60,000 bases of DNA from Apostichopus japonicus (lineage: Eukaryota > Echinodermata > Holothuroidea > Aspidochirotida > Stichopodidae), in NCBI RefSeq assembly GCF_037975245.1, contig NC_092568.1:2606001-2666000 (forward strand), given 5' to 3'. Both the position numbers and the translations under genes were made by a program. The notes under the pieces are model-generated. The model worked only from the letters and a program-made list of their open reading frames with translations, did no database searches and had not been told where the DNA came from. Below are positions 34,921 through 46,144 of the stretch, piece after piece. The first letter of the stretch is position 1. Each line of letters begins with the position of its first letter.

Positions 34921-36811
34921 TATAGTTTTGATTTTGTACTTCTTGCATACCGTTTATATTTCTGTCTTCATTGTCTGCCTTTCCTGTCTTTTGTTGTTGT
35001 TGTTGTTTTTTTGTTTATACTTGTCGTTATTAATTTTGTTATCATTAATTAACAATTGTATGCTTTTTGTGAGAAGATATTTATCATTCTGCATGTACTG
35101 TGATGTTTCTTGATGATGATGCTGCAAAGTGACATTTACAAATGTCATAGTCCTAGGGTTGCCCTACTTTTTTGGAAGAAAACAAAACAAGAGGACAAGT
35201 TGTTGGGTTGTGGTCTGTGAAAAGGTCTATATTTAGGGGTTCCCCTCCCTTTGCTGTGGGGGGGGGGGGACTGATTTGGAAGGGTACCCACATGAATATG
35301 ATACCAGATTCGAAGATAGCTAGCTCAATCTCAATGTAAGATGTTTATACTTTGTGTATGACAAGCTAGTAATAGGTCTAGCAGTATCATCCATTGAAAC
35401 ATGACACTAACTGATTTCAGAGGAAATACTTTACCTTTGAGAAATTAAACCAAAGTTTCATTAGAATGATTTTTACTTGAATTTGCTCTATTTAAGTTGA
35501 AGAGTGTTTTTTTTTTTAATTTTCATATGTGTCAGTTCTATTTGACTCTTTTCTTAAAGTACTTTTGTAATATTGTCTATTATTTTATTGCCATTATTGT
35601 TTTAATAACTTCCTCTGTTGCTATATCCTTTACATATTTTAGCATGGAGGAATCATTTTTGTCACAATTTTTGGTCATTATTTTCAGCCAATAGTTTTTA
35701 CTGATTTCAATAAACCATATTCTTTTATGTGGGTTAACTTAATTGCATCCTTGCTATTAATCAATCAATCAAGTTAAATTAATCATCTTTGAGCATAATT
35801 TCAGCAATGTAAAACAACAGTGTTTTCAACAATGGGAAGATTCTATGCATTTTCTCTCTTGATTGTCCATAACCACCAACAAGAAAGCTTAAAATTTGAA
35901 GATAGGACATCCATTGCACATATATGGCAGAATAAAGGTACATACCTCTATGAGTATTTCATTTACATTGCTCCTTACCTGTCTTTTCATAACTATTGCA
36001 TTCCTATCCTCCCCTTGTGAACCAATGTTTGTTTGGTATCTGTATCCTATACCTACCTAATCTCTCAACTGAAATGTTAAAGTCTTCTTTCTATATTCTT
36101 CCAAGATTTTCCACTTCTCCTAAAAATTTGTTTCTGCTCACAATGTGACTAAGTATAGCTTTTAGAAGTATACCTTCTGTTTTAAGTGTCTTAGCGTGGA
36201 AGTAGTACTTACATGGTCTTAGCATATTAAAGTTAATTCTATCTAATTGTCTTCAGACAATAAAGAAGTATAGAACAAGGTATCGTTAATGGTTACTATT
36301 AGTTTTTGTTTTGTAAACTCATTGGGAATACTGCTAAACAGACTATTTATCTATACAATTTAATTGCATTTTGTACTCTTGATTAATATTTTCAATGCGA
36401 GTAAATGAAAGATTTCTTGCACAAATAAGTACAAAAGTGCTAAAAATTACTAACGGATTAATCAATCCATTGTTTACTGTAGAGTTTACCAAAGCATAAC
36501 ATTGAAGTCATGCAAATTATTGGTCACAACTATGCGTAGCGTATGCTACGAGTACGAAAATTGCAGTTGGACTTACCAATCTTCACTGGAATGTGTTTAC
36601 AAAACCTAAAATATTTGTGACTATGGTCTGATTTTCTTTTAAGATTGCAAAAAAACACTGATAGATCAGTAGCTTTGAAAGCACAACACTAATATTAAAG
36701 TCTGTAGTTGGATGTTTCATAGTTGTCAAAATCACAATGTTGCTTTAATTCCTTTGAACTTGTTGTGAGTTTGGTAATAATTAATGTTTGTGTCAATTTA
36801 ATGATAGTAGA

Positions 36812-36817
36812 AATAAA
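36812..36817 (+). terminator. Candidate distal poly(A) signal
   Basis: AATAAA followed within 40-70 bp by a T/GT-rich stretch (tttatgtttattttgtgtgc). It could end a long 3'UTR isoform of the channel gene; other AATAAA words occur in between. Confidence 0.3.
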
Positions 36818-37284
36818 GTCCTTACTTCAAACTTATTTTTAAGCTGTTTATGTTTATTTTGTGTGCATTTAGTGTTTGAAAAATGTGCTCTCTCTTGTGA
36901 CATTTCAAGGTAACATTTCACTTTGAAATCCTGGGAAGATCATGGATGGCTAATATATGAACAAGGGGAATTTCTTATCTGGAACAATCTTTAAAGTTCT
37001 TGTAAAATGAAACCAACCCTCATTAAGTCAATCAACGAATGTAAACCATACATCTGTCAATGATTTGGGCAGACATGACATTACAGAATGAGCTCCACCC
37101 CCACCCCCCACCCCACCCCAAGAAAATTGAAATTTTAAACATGTAGTTCTAATTTTGTGCTCAGTTACACAAGACTGTTTACTTTATGGATACAAAATGG
37201 GGAAAGTAAAGACTTTCACACCCTGTAGGCAACTGATATCACATTTTTTTAAGACAAAATGATGACCCAAGGACAATGAATTTC

Positions 37285-37658
37285 AAAGGGTGTGAAGACT
37301 TGCGCCGAAAGAAACGTCTAATGCCGGTAATCTGACCTAGTTTTGAATGAGGTGTAACAGAAGTGTTTAGACACCACCATCTAGCTCAGAAAATACACAC
37401 ACACAGCTTGCTACCATCGGAAATTAGACACTAGTGTACAGTCAGTACATACAGCTGCGGCCAATAGCCACAGCACAGTGTACAAACAATGCAGTGATGG
37501 ACATCTCAGGTCCAGCTAAAGATAACAAGGTACCACGTTTCATTCCTGTACTGTCTGCATTTTGTAGCGACACGAACAAAACGTCACTTGCAGGCAACGG
37601 AAAGTTAACTTTTTCAGATGGCCGCACGCGGTTTGGGGCGAGTCTTCAATGCCTTTAA
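37285..37658 (+). mobile_element. Inverted-repeat element (MITE-like), copy 1
   Basis: About 374 bp with imperfect terminal inverted repeats: AAAGGGTGTGAAGACTTGCG on the left, and the reverse complement of the right end reads AAAGGCATTGAAGACTCGCC. A reverse-complemented homologue lies at 48781-49149. Internal sequence has no coding capacity, consistent with a non-autonomous DNA transposon. The right side abuts TTTAA; the left flank (tttcaaagg) is a poor match to TTAA. Confidence 0.8.
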
Positions 37659-37964
37659 ACCATGCATATCTAACTGGAGTAGGGGAGGGTTTGTTGGCAA
37701 AAGAAGTTTCAAGTATCCTCATGATAAGTCATGAATTTAAGATGTCAGTGTTTGTACATGAGGACAAGTCATATTTAGAACCATCTCACAAATCCTAGCA
37801 ATTTGGTTGAATTTTTTTCTATATGGTAATTTTCAGGTTATGCCTCAAAGCACTTGTATTGGTACTTTGAAACTATGACCTAGACATGCAGTTTCTATTA
37901 GATATGATTCTGAACTGTTCATAATGTCCATGTGAGTGATCTGATGCGTGACCTTAAAGCACCC

Positions 37965-37972
37965 TATATATA
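37965..37972 (+). promoter_or_regulatory. Possible TATA box upstream of GDPGP1 gene A
   Basis: TATATATA in the context CCCTATATATAGAG, about 770 bp before the first coding ATG. A 5'UTR intron would be needed, and a candidate acceptor (ttatttctaacag) ends at 38709, 26 bp before the ATG. Inferred from position only. Confidence 0.25.
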
Positions 37973-37990
37973 GAGCGGTTAGTTACAAGC

Positions 37991-38013
37991 AGAGTTCCTT
38001 ATAAAGGAACTCT
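37991..38013. repeat. Perfect 10-bp inverted repeat with 3-base loop
   Basis: AGAGTTCCTT, loop ATA, AAGGAACTCT. It lies 19 bp after the TATA-like sequence, so it could be a hairpin in a 5' leader or a dyad protein-binding site. Confidence 0.6.
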
Positions 38014-38735
38014 ACATACAAACATCGAAAAATCGTCTACTGCCAACTGGCTTATGAAATCTACTTCAAGTAACGTCTTTCGGCGTTCCTTACTAGCACT
38101 TCTAAAGTTAATGGACACGTAGTCTGTCAACATTGTCTGGTTGGCAGCAGTCGACGTTCTATTGTTCTAACCGTGCACCTTGGTCGACTTAACTAAAAAA
38201 ACATCAAACAGGAGCTGTTTCGGAACGCAAAGAGGTAGGAATTTTAAAGAAGCTGAACCTTCCTTGATAAAACTGAACTAAGTTTAGCGTCCGTGTGCAC
38301 CATATAGCCTTTGCATATAGATGCATATCACTAACGTTACAATTGTGGTTATCCTATGTTTAGACACCTGTACAAGTCTGCATTGGAGGAGGTGAATGGG
38401 TGGTCACTTACATGTGCTTAAATTTTGTCAGTTTGTTAGGCATTTCGTAAACGGGATTAGAAAACGAAGCACTGTAATGGAGTGCATTGAGGATCAATTC
38501 CAAATTAATTCTGTGTGGGTAAACAGTTTCATCACACATAAATATATGGTGTCTTGTTTAGGCTACTGCAGAACAATCCAGAAATTAACATTGAAATTTG
38601 AGACATAGCTACTAGTAGTAGGGGTGTCCTATACCATTCTTCATTTAGTTTTACCAACTTTTTCTGTGCAAGCAGTTTAAAGTCGACATTGTGTTCTTAT
38701 TTCTAACAGATCCATCAACTAGATCTGTCTGAAAG

Positions 38736-38819
38736 ATGGCAGAAGATTGCCCCGAGTTTAATTATAAAAGTAGTGACTTCATCAAACAGATTGAATGGAC
38801 AGCAAATGCAGACAGTAAG
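38736..38819 (+). CDS. GDPGP1: GDPGP1-A exon 1
   Basis: Starts at ATG in AAAGATGGC and ends at AAG|gtgaga. It encodes MAEDCPEFNYKSSDFIKQIE and WTANADSK. The FxYxSxDFI...W pattern matches human and paralogue N termini. Confidence 0.9.
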
Positions 38820-41800
38820 GTGAGATCAAATGTAGAACCTGCACAAATATGCCTTTGTGCATTAATTATGATATTCTGGAGCTCACTAGATGTGCTGATT
38901 TTTTGTTAATATCATTTGTATTGCATTATTTCCTGCAATTTATAATTTTCATGTCATTTTTGATAGCTTGATGCACTCCTGCAATCACGATGGGCTGTAG
39001 CCAAAGGAAACGGTTATTTTCTTTATGATCTCGATCAACTCGAGAGTCGAGTTCTCTCTGGTCAGTATGGTTTCGTTTCTCAGGTATAGTGCATAAATTT
39101 TGTAATTTAAATAGTATCATAATTTATTTATAATGTAAAGACTGTGCTCCAAGTTTTACCTACTGATGTATAGCACCTACTATCATTTATTCTAAATCAA
39201 AGTGTATTTATCATTTGAGTACACAGAGTTATTTATTTAAATGCATATGTGGCACAGGGTATTGATTAAGGATTTTGTGCACACGGTAAAACAACAAATA
39301 TCTGAATTATACAATTTGTACACATTGTGATATCTTGACAAAATGTTAGAATTCTGAAGATAATCAGTTTGGATGTTTAGAAGAGAAATACTGATTGTAC
39401 AAAAACACAATTTTTTTCAAATTTCTTTGTTTTAATTTTTTCTATTGTTTTACTTTGTAGTCTTTGTGTATCCCTTCAATTGTTCTTTGCTCAAGATTTA
39501 GACTCATTGTAGCTAAGAAAGTGAATGTTGTACATGTTTGCCACAGCCTGCAAGGACAAAAACAATATGAAGTTGTTACCTGAAGCTGTGACATTTGGAT
39601 CAGCCACAATGTGCTTCTTTTATTAAGCATTTCTAGATTGTAAGAGTTAAAATGCAAGCTATGTTAGTCCTTTATGTATTAAATATAAGCAGCAGAGTCT
39701 TTAAAACAAAAGTATTTAACATTTTCATCTTTCATAGCTTAACATGGGAAGAGCCAATCTAAGGAGGAAGCCACAGGAAATGATGAGTCTTTCACAACCA
39801 TTTGATAAGCAAAAGTTTAACTTTACAAAAGTTCAGTCAAGAGAGGTGAGTTTTTAAAATTTATTTAACAGATTCATTGCACGTATGATGTAACATTTGT
39901 GGTAAAAACCTTTACAAATTACACTTGATCAGAGAAAAGATCTATTGTTTTACTTTGTATACAATGTAGCTAAGAAAGTGAGAGTTTTACATGTAGCTAA
40001 GAAAGTGAGTGGTATAAATGTTCTTTAGTATTACACAGATAAAGAGTATAATGATTGGGTGAGTAAATGCTTGCATGCTGTTACACATCCTCTAAAAACC
40101 TCAGCGATGATTCCCAAAGATATGTCGGGTGTAAATGTTTTCAAGCAACAAGATTATGAAACTTGATATTATTGTATAGCTCTAGAAATGTCAGAAATGG
40201 GTGTGGTTTCCTGTTACCACCGTCAATTTAAGGAACAATTACAACAAAAATTGTAAGTATTTTACAATTTGTACACAAGTTTACTCCTAAGATATTTGTA
40301 TCCCTCCACATCAACCTTTTAATTTTCTGACATCAAATTATCAGTAAGAAGTAAGAATTTTTTTTTAAGGAAAAGCTGTTAAATATTGTTGATAGGCTTC
40401 TTCCTAAGTGGAATTGTTAGAATTATAGAAATGTGGGTGTTTGGGATTGAAAAAGGTCATTTTGTACTCATCTTTTACAACCAAAATTATTTGCAGAATC
40501 TATGTCATTTAACATTTCTTTATTAAGATTTTGATGGTACTTCACAATGAAGATAGGAGATGCAAAGGCAAGAAGGAGAGAGAAGATAAAGATGTTGTTC
40601 TGCTTAATGTTAGTCCAATAGAACACTGTAGTGTCCTGTTAGTTCCAAGTATTAATAGTCAATTACCTCAAATATTGACACAAGAAGCACTAGAGGTTGC
40701 CATAGAGATGACCATCCTCAGTGCCAGAAGGTAAGAAAAAGAAAAACACATTAATTTTTTGTTGTTGTATTATTTATTTGTCTGTTCATTCAGTGAACAA
40801 GTTTTCAATATGGAACATGGCATGGATAACAATTTAAAGAGTTCAAAGCGTTGGATGTAACACTACCAAATTTCCTAAGTAATAACTTTACCACTGTAGA
40901 TTCTTATTACGATGATTCCTTTAGATGACAATGTTTTCAGACAACCACATTTGGTAACCTATGGGCTCTGGATAAACCACAAATCTGAATAAGGTTGTCT
41001 TCATAACAACAATTATCCACAATTATATATCTTGTTTGAAACCTAGTTTTTTGTTTGTATTTTACAGGAGTCTTCTAGTTGGATATAACAGTCTGTGTGC
41101 TTCAGCATCTGTTAATCATCTTCACTTTCATGCTTACTACTTAGAGCATAAACTAAGACTACAGTCAGAGGTAACATTCAGCTCTTCGGTTCTTCTTCTA
41201 TTTAAGAATTCCTACTCCACCTGCTAAAGGTTTCTCTACTCTTGCAATACAACAATATATAAAGTGTGATGAATATCCATTACAAAAACGATAGTTTGAT
41301 ATTTATCCTAGAACTGATAAATGTTGACAGGCCTTTAACCTAATTTGCATTTATTATTTGTGACGGGAAAGACTTCTGTGGGTATTGATTAATTAGACTA
41401 ATTACCAGCTAATTGCACTGTTTTGGGCAAGAAGAAGTACTTCATGTATTACCTTTCTCATCCAGGGAATAATTTATCCAGTGCTGTATCGCAAAATGTT
41501 CTGGATAATGGTCAAACTGCTATACTAATCCAAACATGTATAGCAGTTTTATTACAATGGAACCACAGTATTTTATAACACACAAAAATAACAGCCTTAA
41601 AAAGGGCTTCGCAAGGTAGCATACGCCCATTAAAAGCCCCATTGACTTACACACTAAATCACAACAGTAATGTGGTCTCTAAGTTTACATAGAAGTTTTC
41701 ACAAGCTAAACGCTACCCATCACTGGATAGCTGACGAGTTGGCCTTTCATGGCACTATCAATTTTCCATATCATGACCATGAAGATTTTTTGCTATCAGA

Positions 41801-44484
41801 GCCTGAAGGTTTGGTCACTAGTAAACAACCTCTTAATTTAGTAGTAAACAATTATCATAAGCTGCTCCTGAGAGGACTAAAGGGGTCTAAAATTGCCTCA
41901 ATTGACCCAATTTTTGCACCACATGTACTTGCATTCATGCTCTTCAACATGCAAGCCACAAATAAACAGATCCTGATTGATAACATATCATAAAAGAGGT
42001 TCTTCTACTGCATTTTGGCACTTTACGTGAAGGGGAACATCCAGACGGATTGATATAGACTATAATAGGAGTATGCCACCACAAACATTTGAAAAGTTAA
42101 ATTATTCTCTGTCACTGAACAATGCTCTAAGTTACTTAGTTAATTGAATTCCAGTGGATTTCTGTTTTATTAGAGTTGATATATAATATTATGGTCATAT
42201 TGAAACCAACTGCTTTGAGATATCTCTTGTTGTGATGTCACAAAGAATCTGCCGATTGTCTCTTCAGCCTACCAAGGAGCTATCTGGTCCGTGTCATGTG
42301 ATGCTCTCCTGGCCTGTATCTGGATTTGTCTTTCAGTTAGTAGACGGTGACGTGATGACTCTGGCAAGGTACACTGATACACAATCATATTTATTGACCA
42401 TTGTTTGCAGAACTATTGTAACTTTCGTCTTACCAGTCAAGTTTCTCACTATATATGGAGGCTAAACCACAGGCTCAAATATATATGTGCCTTTTGATGT
42501 GGCTTTATATGCTCATATGCCGATTTCTTATTTTATTCATGTATGTAACTTTAACAAAGTATTGTTGTACCCCGGGCTTGAGGTAATGGGGAGGGGGAGG
42601 GGAGGTTGGTTGGTGAGATGGATTAGGGTGGAGGAAGGTAAAACTTGATATTTCTCAACATTTTCTTCCTTTTTCTTCACCACTGTAGATTGATCATCTA
42701 TCTAGGGTATGACTGTAATATAATCCTTGCTTTCCTTCTTTTCACAGGAATGTCTATAAAGTCACAGAATATCTCCATAACAGAGAGATAGCTCACAACG
42801 TCTGTTTGACGAGAGGTAGCCGGTTAGGTGATGACACAGACTTCACTCATAACACACTGAGGGCTTTCATCTGGCCAAGAAGATCAGTTTATGGTAGGTA
42901 TCTAACCTGTGATGTACGTAGGGTTTCAAAGGTTGGGGAGGTGAGGGGAGGGATAATGGGGAGCAAATTCTAGATTCCGCTTGATTTAGGTAGGGATTAG
43001 GATTTAGGCTTTCATCTGGCCAAGAAGATCAGTTTATGGTAGGTATCTAACCTGTGATGTACGTAGGATTTCAAAAGTTGGGGAGGGGACGGGAGGGATA
43101 ATGGGGAGCAAATTCTAGATTCCGCTTGATTTAGGTAGGGATTAGGATTTAGGTTTTGTTCTAATTCTTCCTTGTCTGAATGTAAAGAAAGCCCTGACTG
43201 AATGTGTTAACCCGGACTAACAATGGAGGAGGGAAAGGGGTGGGGGTGACACGGCTCCCAAAACCTGGATGTTGATTGTTCAGATCTTGCATCTATCCAA
43301 TGTTTTGTAAAGCACATCATTCATTGCAATGTCTCACTTTTTTTTAAAAATATGATTAATCTATATTAGTTAGGTTTTTTTGATATGTATAAAACTTTGT
43401 TTCCATTTATAACCAGGAGTAAAGCCTGTTGATGCTTTCAACGTTGCCTTTTCAGAGCTGGCCGGACATCTTCCAATCATGAGTAAGTATGTTTCGTTAC
43501 TTCGGACAAAAGCGTTGCTTTGATTTATATCTAACTTTATGACAGGATTTATTTACAGACTGTAATTGGGGGAAACAGAGAGCTTGCATTTTATTCCTAC
43601 AATAATATCCCACCATGACCTGACTCATATTCCTCAGCTTAGAGTTGGAAAAAAATCATTAGATATAAACTGTTGCTCTGTCAATACATAAGAGTAGGAA
43701 ACACAGAAGGGACATTCGGGAGTCACTTTCATAAGTGGCGTATATGGAACCTTCGATGGACTTGAAATTTGACAATGCTTGTTGGTTATTTTAATAGACA
43801 GACATGCCTATTGGGTTCTGGAGCAATACAGTTCGTGAATATAATACATTTCATGTCTGAGTTGCGGCATATAGTGTATGAAGAAATGTTTTAATCATTA
43901 CTATCATTATCATTGTAATTGTGATACAATGTAATAAAGAATGTGAGAGTGAGAAAGAACAGCTCACGAATGTTAACTCAAAATCTGTTATTTAAGTGCA
44001 GTGAAATAGTATCATCTTAAAGCACATACAGTAGTATTGAAAAGCATAAAAAAGAAAGTTACAGGTGGATTCAGCTCATAAATATGAGCAAATATGAACA
44101 GCTCACAAATATTGACTCAAATCTGCTATTAAATTGCAGTGAAATAGTATCATGTTGCAACACATGCTGTAGTATTGCAAAGCATAAAATACAAAGTAAC
44201 TGGTGGATATCGGCAACTTTCGAGTGGATTTTTAATCAAGTTATTACTACATTGAGTGTATACTGTACAAGAAGCTACATGGGAACATTTGAATTGATTC
44301 AAATATTTATCTACATCTCTAACAATCCCTCTGTCATGCTTTGTCATTTGTAGATGAGACTGAATTCGACAAACTTTCTGAAGAATCAGCAATCGATGCT
44401 CTTCAACAGGCTAAGTTACCTTCTGAGAAATTCCAGTCTCTACAAAAAGATGTTTCTGATTTATTCATTGAACGACCGACCTAA
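38736..44484 (+). CDS. GDPGP1: GDP-D-glucose phosphorylase 1, gene A (nine exons, complete)
   Basis: This gene encodes a cytosolic enzyme of the HIT superfamily, related to plant VTC2 GDP-L-galactose phosphorylase. In animals it converts GDP-glucose and phosphate to GDP and glucose-1-phosphate, which is thought to remove GDP-glucose before it is misused by mannosyltransferases. Exons: 38736-38819, 38967-39083, 39738-39845, 40528-40730, 41068-41170, 42268-42368, 42748-42893, 43417-43482, 44354-44484. All phases fit and give 352 aa, compared with about 385 in human. Motifs in order are DFI, YGFVSQLN, RRKPQEM (family RRPPQ), FNFTKV (family FNFNKI), VVLLNVSPIE, the catalytic VNHLHFHAYY at residues 186-195 (HxHxH), PVSGFVFQL, NREIAHNVCLTRG, FIWPRRSVYG and DAFNVAFSELAGHLP. 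The start is the first ATG (AAAGATGG) after a stop-containing, acceptor-like leader, and it is shorter than its neighbour's. A close paralogue follows 3.2 kb downstream. Confidence 0.96.
38967..39083 (+). CDS. GDPGP1: GDPGP1-A exon 2
   Basis: The exon lies between tttgatag and gtatag. It encodes LDALLQSRWAVAKGNGYFLY then DLDQLESRVLSGQYGFVSQ, matching FDxAL...W...FRYxL...LPGxxGFVAQ. Phase 0 at both ends. Confidence 0.95.
39738..39845 (+). CDS. GDPGP1: GDPGP1-A exon 3
   Basis: The exon lies between ttcatag and gtgagt. It encodes LNMGRANLRRKPQEMMSLSQ then PFDKQKFNFTKVQSRE, with the conserved RRKPQ and FNFTK motifs. Confidence 0.96.
40528..40730 (+). CDS. GDPGP1: GDPGP1-A exon 4
   Basis: The exon lies between ttattaag and gtaaga. 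It encodes ILMVLHNEDRRCKGKKERED then DVVLLNVSPIEHCSVLLVPS and a helix ending ILSAR. The VxNVSPxExxxxLLVP block is the first strand set of the HIT fold. Confidence 0.95.
41068..41170 (+). CDS. GDPGP1: GDPGP1-A exon 5 (catalytic HIT motif)
   Basis: The exon lies between ttttacag and gtaaca. It encodes LLVGYNSLCASASVNHLHFH then AYYLEHKLRLQSE. HLHFH (residues 188-192) carries the nucleophilic histidine that forms the guanylylated intermediate in this family. Confidence 0.97.
41171..42267. other. GDPGP1-A intron 5 with an unexplained 107-codon ORF
   Basis: 1.1-kb intron. Positions 41670-41993 (+) encode an open frame beginning MWSLSLHRSFHKLNATHHWI, with mixed composition unlike the low-complexity ORFs elsewhere in the window. 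I do not recognise it. It is preceded by a stop at 41655 and has no splice fit to the gene, so a transposon fragment is the simplest guess. Confidence 0.35.
42268..42368 (+). CDS. GDPGP1: GDPGP1-A exon 6
   Basis: The exon lies between tctcttcag and gtacac. It encodes PTKELSGPCHVMLSWPVSGF then VFQLVDGDVMTLA, matching the family block P-x-x-GFxF. Confidence 0.93.
42748..42893 (+). CDS. GDPGP1: GDPGP1-A exon 7
   Basis: The exon lies between tttcacag and gtaggt. It encodes NVYKVTEYLHNREIAHNVCL, then TRGSRLGDD and FIWPRRSVY. EIAHNxxxTRG and xxWxRxS are conserved. The last 32 bases and the donor are duplicated 145 bp downstream. Confidence 0.95.
42862..43152 (+). repeat. 145-bp tandem duplication across the exon 7 donor
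   Basis: The block 42862-43006 (last 32 bases of the exon, GGCTTTCATCTGGCCAAGAA onward, donor gtaggt, and about 110 bp of intron) is repeated at 43007-43152 with only a few differences (gtagggtttcaaagg versus gtaggatttcaaaag). The second copy retains an intact donor but no acceptor directly before its exon-like part. Confidence 0.95.
43417..43482 (+). CDS. GDPGP1: GDPGP1-A exon 8
   Basis: The exon lies between aaccag and gtaagt. It encodes VKPVDAFNVAFSELAGHLPI, matching the family block GxxxAFNVAxCELAGHLPVK. Confidence 0.96.
43957..44230 (+). repeat. ~139-bp tandem duplication in GDPGP1-A intron 8
   Basis: GAACAGCTCAC(G/A)AAT(G/A)TT at 43957 recurs at 44096. Both copies contain GCAGTGAAATAGTATCAT and AAAGCATAAAA. 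Divergence is moderate. Confidence 0.85.
44354..44484 (+). CDS. GDPGP1: GDPGP1-A exon 9 (terminal)
   Basis: The acceptor is catttgtag. It encodes ETEFDKLSEESAIDALQQAK then LPSEKFQSLQKDVSDLF and a stop at 44482. The xLxEExAxxxxxxxxLP helix pattern is shared with the human C terminus. Confidence 0.92.
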
Positions 44485-44960
44485 TAGAATGACCTGCCAA
44501 TGTGGATTACGGTACATGTTCCATTACAAACCAAGCTCAATTTAAAGGAGGAGCAAGCTTTTACATTTCATATCAAGTCTATGCCATGAACGGAACTGAT
44601 CAGCATTTCCCAGAAGCAGCTAAGAATTTAAGAAACTTTATCCTTTGACAGAGCTTGTCACCTCCCCCCACCCCCTTTTTATGTCCTTCTTAATGCATGG
44701 CTGAAGTCTTGAGCTAGTCTTATGCAAATGCTACACTCATTGTAGCATGTGCAGTCCTTGAAGTGTAATGTTTTTCTTTATTTATTCATTATTTATGGGT
44801 TTTTGTTAACAGAACTTGCAGTACAGTACTTTCAAACACGTTGTCCGTCAATATTGATCTTTAATATCTAAAACCGTAATAAGACAAGAATTCTTTGTTC
44901 TCCTTTATAAAAATGTCTTACACTGTCTGTTAGTCACTAAGGGTTTACAAATGACTATGA

Positions 44961-44966
44961 AATAAA
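44961..44966 (+). terminator. Candidate poly(A) signal for GDPGP1-A
   Basis: First AATAAA after the stop codon (about 480 bp downstream), in ATGAAATAAAGACA. Confidence 0.45.
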
Positions 44967-46144
44967 GACAACAGAAACAGGTCAGGGTGAAAGTCATCTT
45001 GACATGACATAAAACTTAAAAGAATAGTACAGAGGTTGCAATTGCTTCTAATATTCTGAAATACATTACTTGTGAGGCAAATGTCATAGAAAGAAAGAAG
45101 ATAACTTTATTGCTGTTTATCCATGTCATTGGTGTGTATCGTGGAAATATAAATTTGACTAGTTTAGTCTATATTCCACAATCTTCAGAGATTCTGCAAA
45201 CCACTTCACCTCATTCCATTATTTCATTTTAATTAGGCATGTACGTACGTCACACGCCTGTAATTTTTGTGTTAAATCTGATCAGATGGCGCTCTTCCAC
45301 TTTTATATTAAGACACAGATGATGACGGGTGGATCTGTCGTATCATTACATAGCGCTCATTTCAAACCCACTTTATTTCCTTTCAATTTGCACCATCTTC
45401 CAATGTCTTTCATCCACATTCCAATTGCTGCCTTCCTGTCGATAAATTTAGTACTGGAAGAGAACCAGTTAGAGCTGTCCTAGGTGCTTTGTGGAGGGGA
45501 AGGGGCATCAGAGAGTTTTTCTTTTCTCTTCATTTTTTCTTTAAATAAGTCAATTTCTGGTCTATTTTATATATTTTATCATATTTGAAGTGTGGAGCTA
45601 TGAGTAATATTATATTAGCAAAGAACTTGAGCTCCTCTGTTACTTTCTTTTTCTTTTGTGAAGCCCAACAGCTGTGGCATTGTTACACTTCTTTAGAAAT
45701 GCAAATTATTTCATACTTTTTATTTGAAGATGTTTGTACTAGCTCTTCCAGGAATTGTCATTCATATTGTTTAAGTTTTATATCATCTTTTTGAAATTTA
45801 TGTGAGGTGGTATTTAAATATTTTGATATTATATATATAGTTCGTGATGAGATTAAGGCATGAAGCCCTCTCTTCTCCTAATTATGCAACGCTTTCATAT
45901 ATAGTACTATGCTGATATTATTATTTTTTTAGTCATAAAGATATATGTATGTATTACCTCGTCCAAACATTTTCTTTTAATTTTTTAAGGTAAATAATAA
46001 ATTATATAAAGAATAAATTTCTTGCTTCAGTTATTACTATTTTTCACTTTATCACAAATTGTTATTGTTTGTTTTACACTTATACATGTTGTAACCACAC
46101 AGAATGTTACTCCTAACTTCGACTTCTCCTGATCACTCCTCCTT

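Larger units (their letters stand above)
32510..38735. other. TMEM63 3'UTR and intergenic region
   Basis: No coding exon recognised. Contents are candidate poly(A) signals at 33014 and 36812, a 20-bp unit repeated three times at 34143-34202, the 30-bp array at 34801-34920, a G run at 35260-35270, an inverted-repeat element at 37285-37658 and the presumed promoter and 5'UTR of the next gene. Confidence 0.6.
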
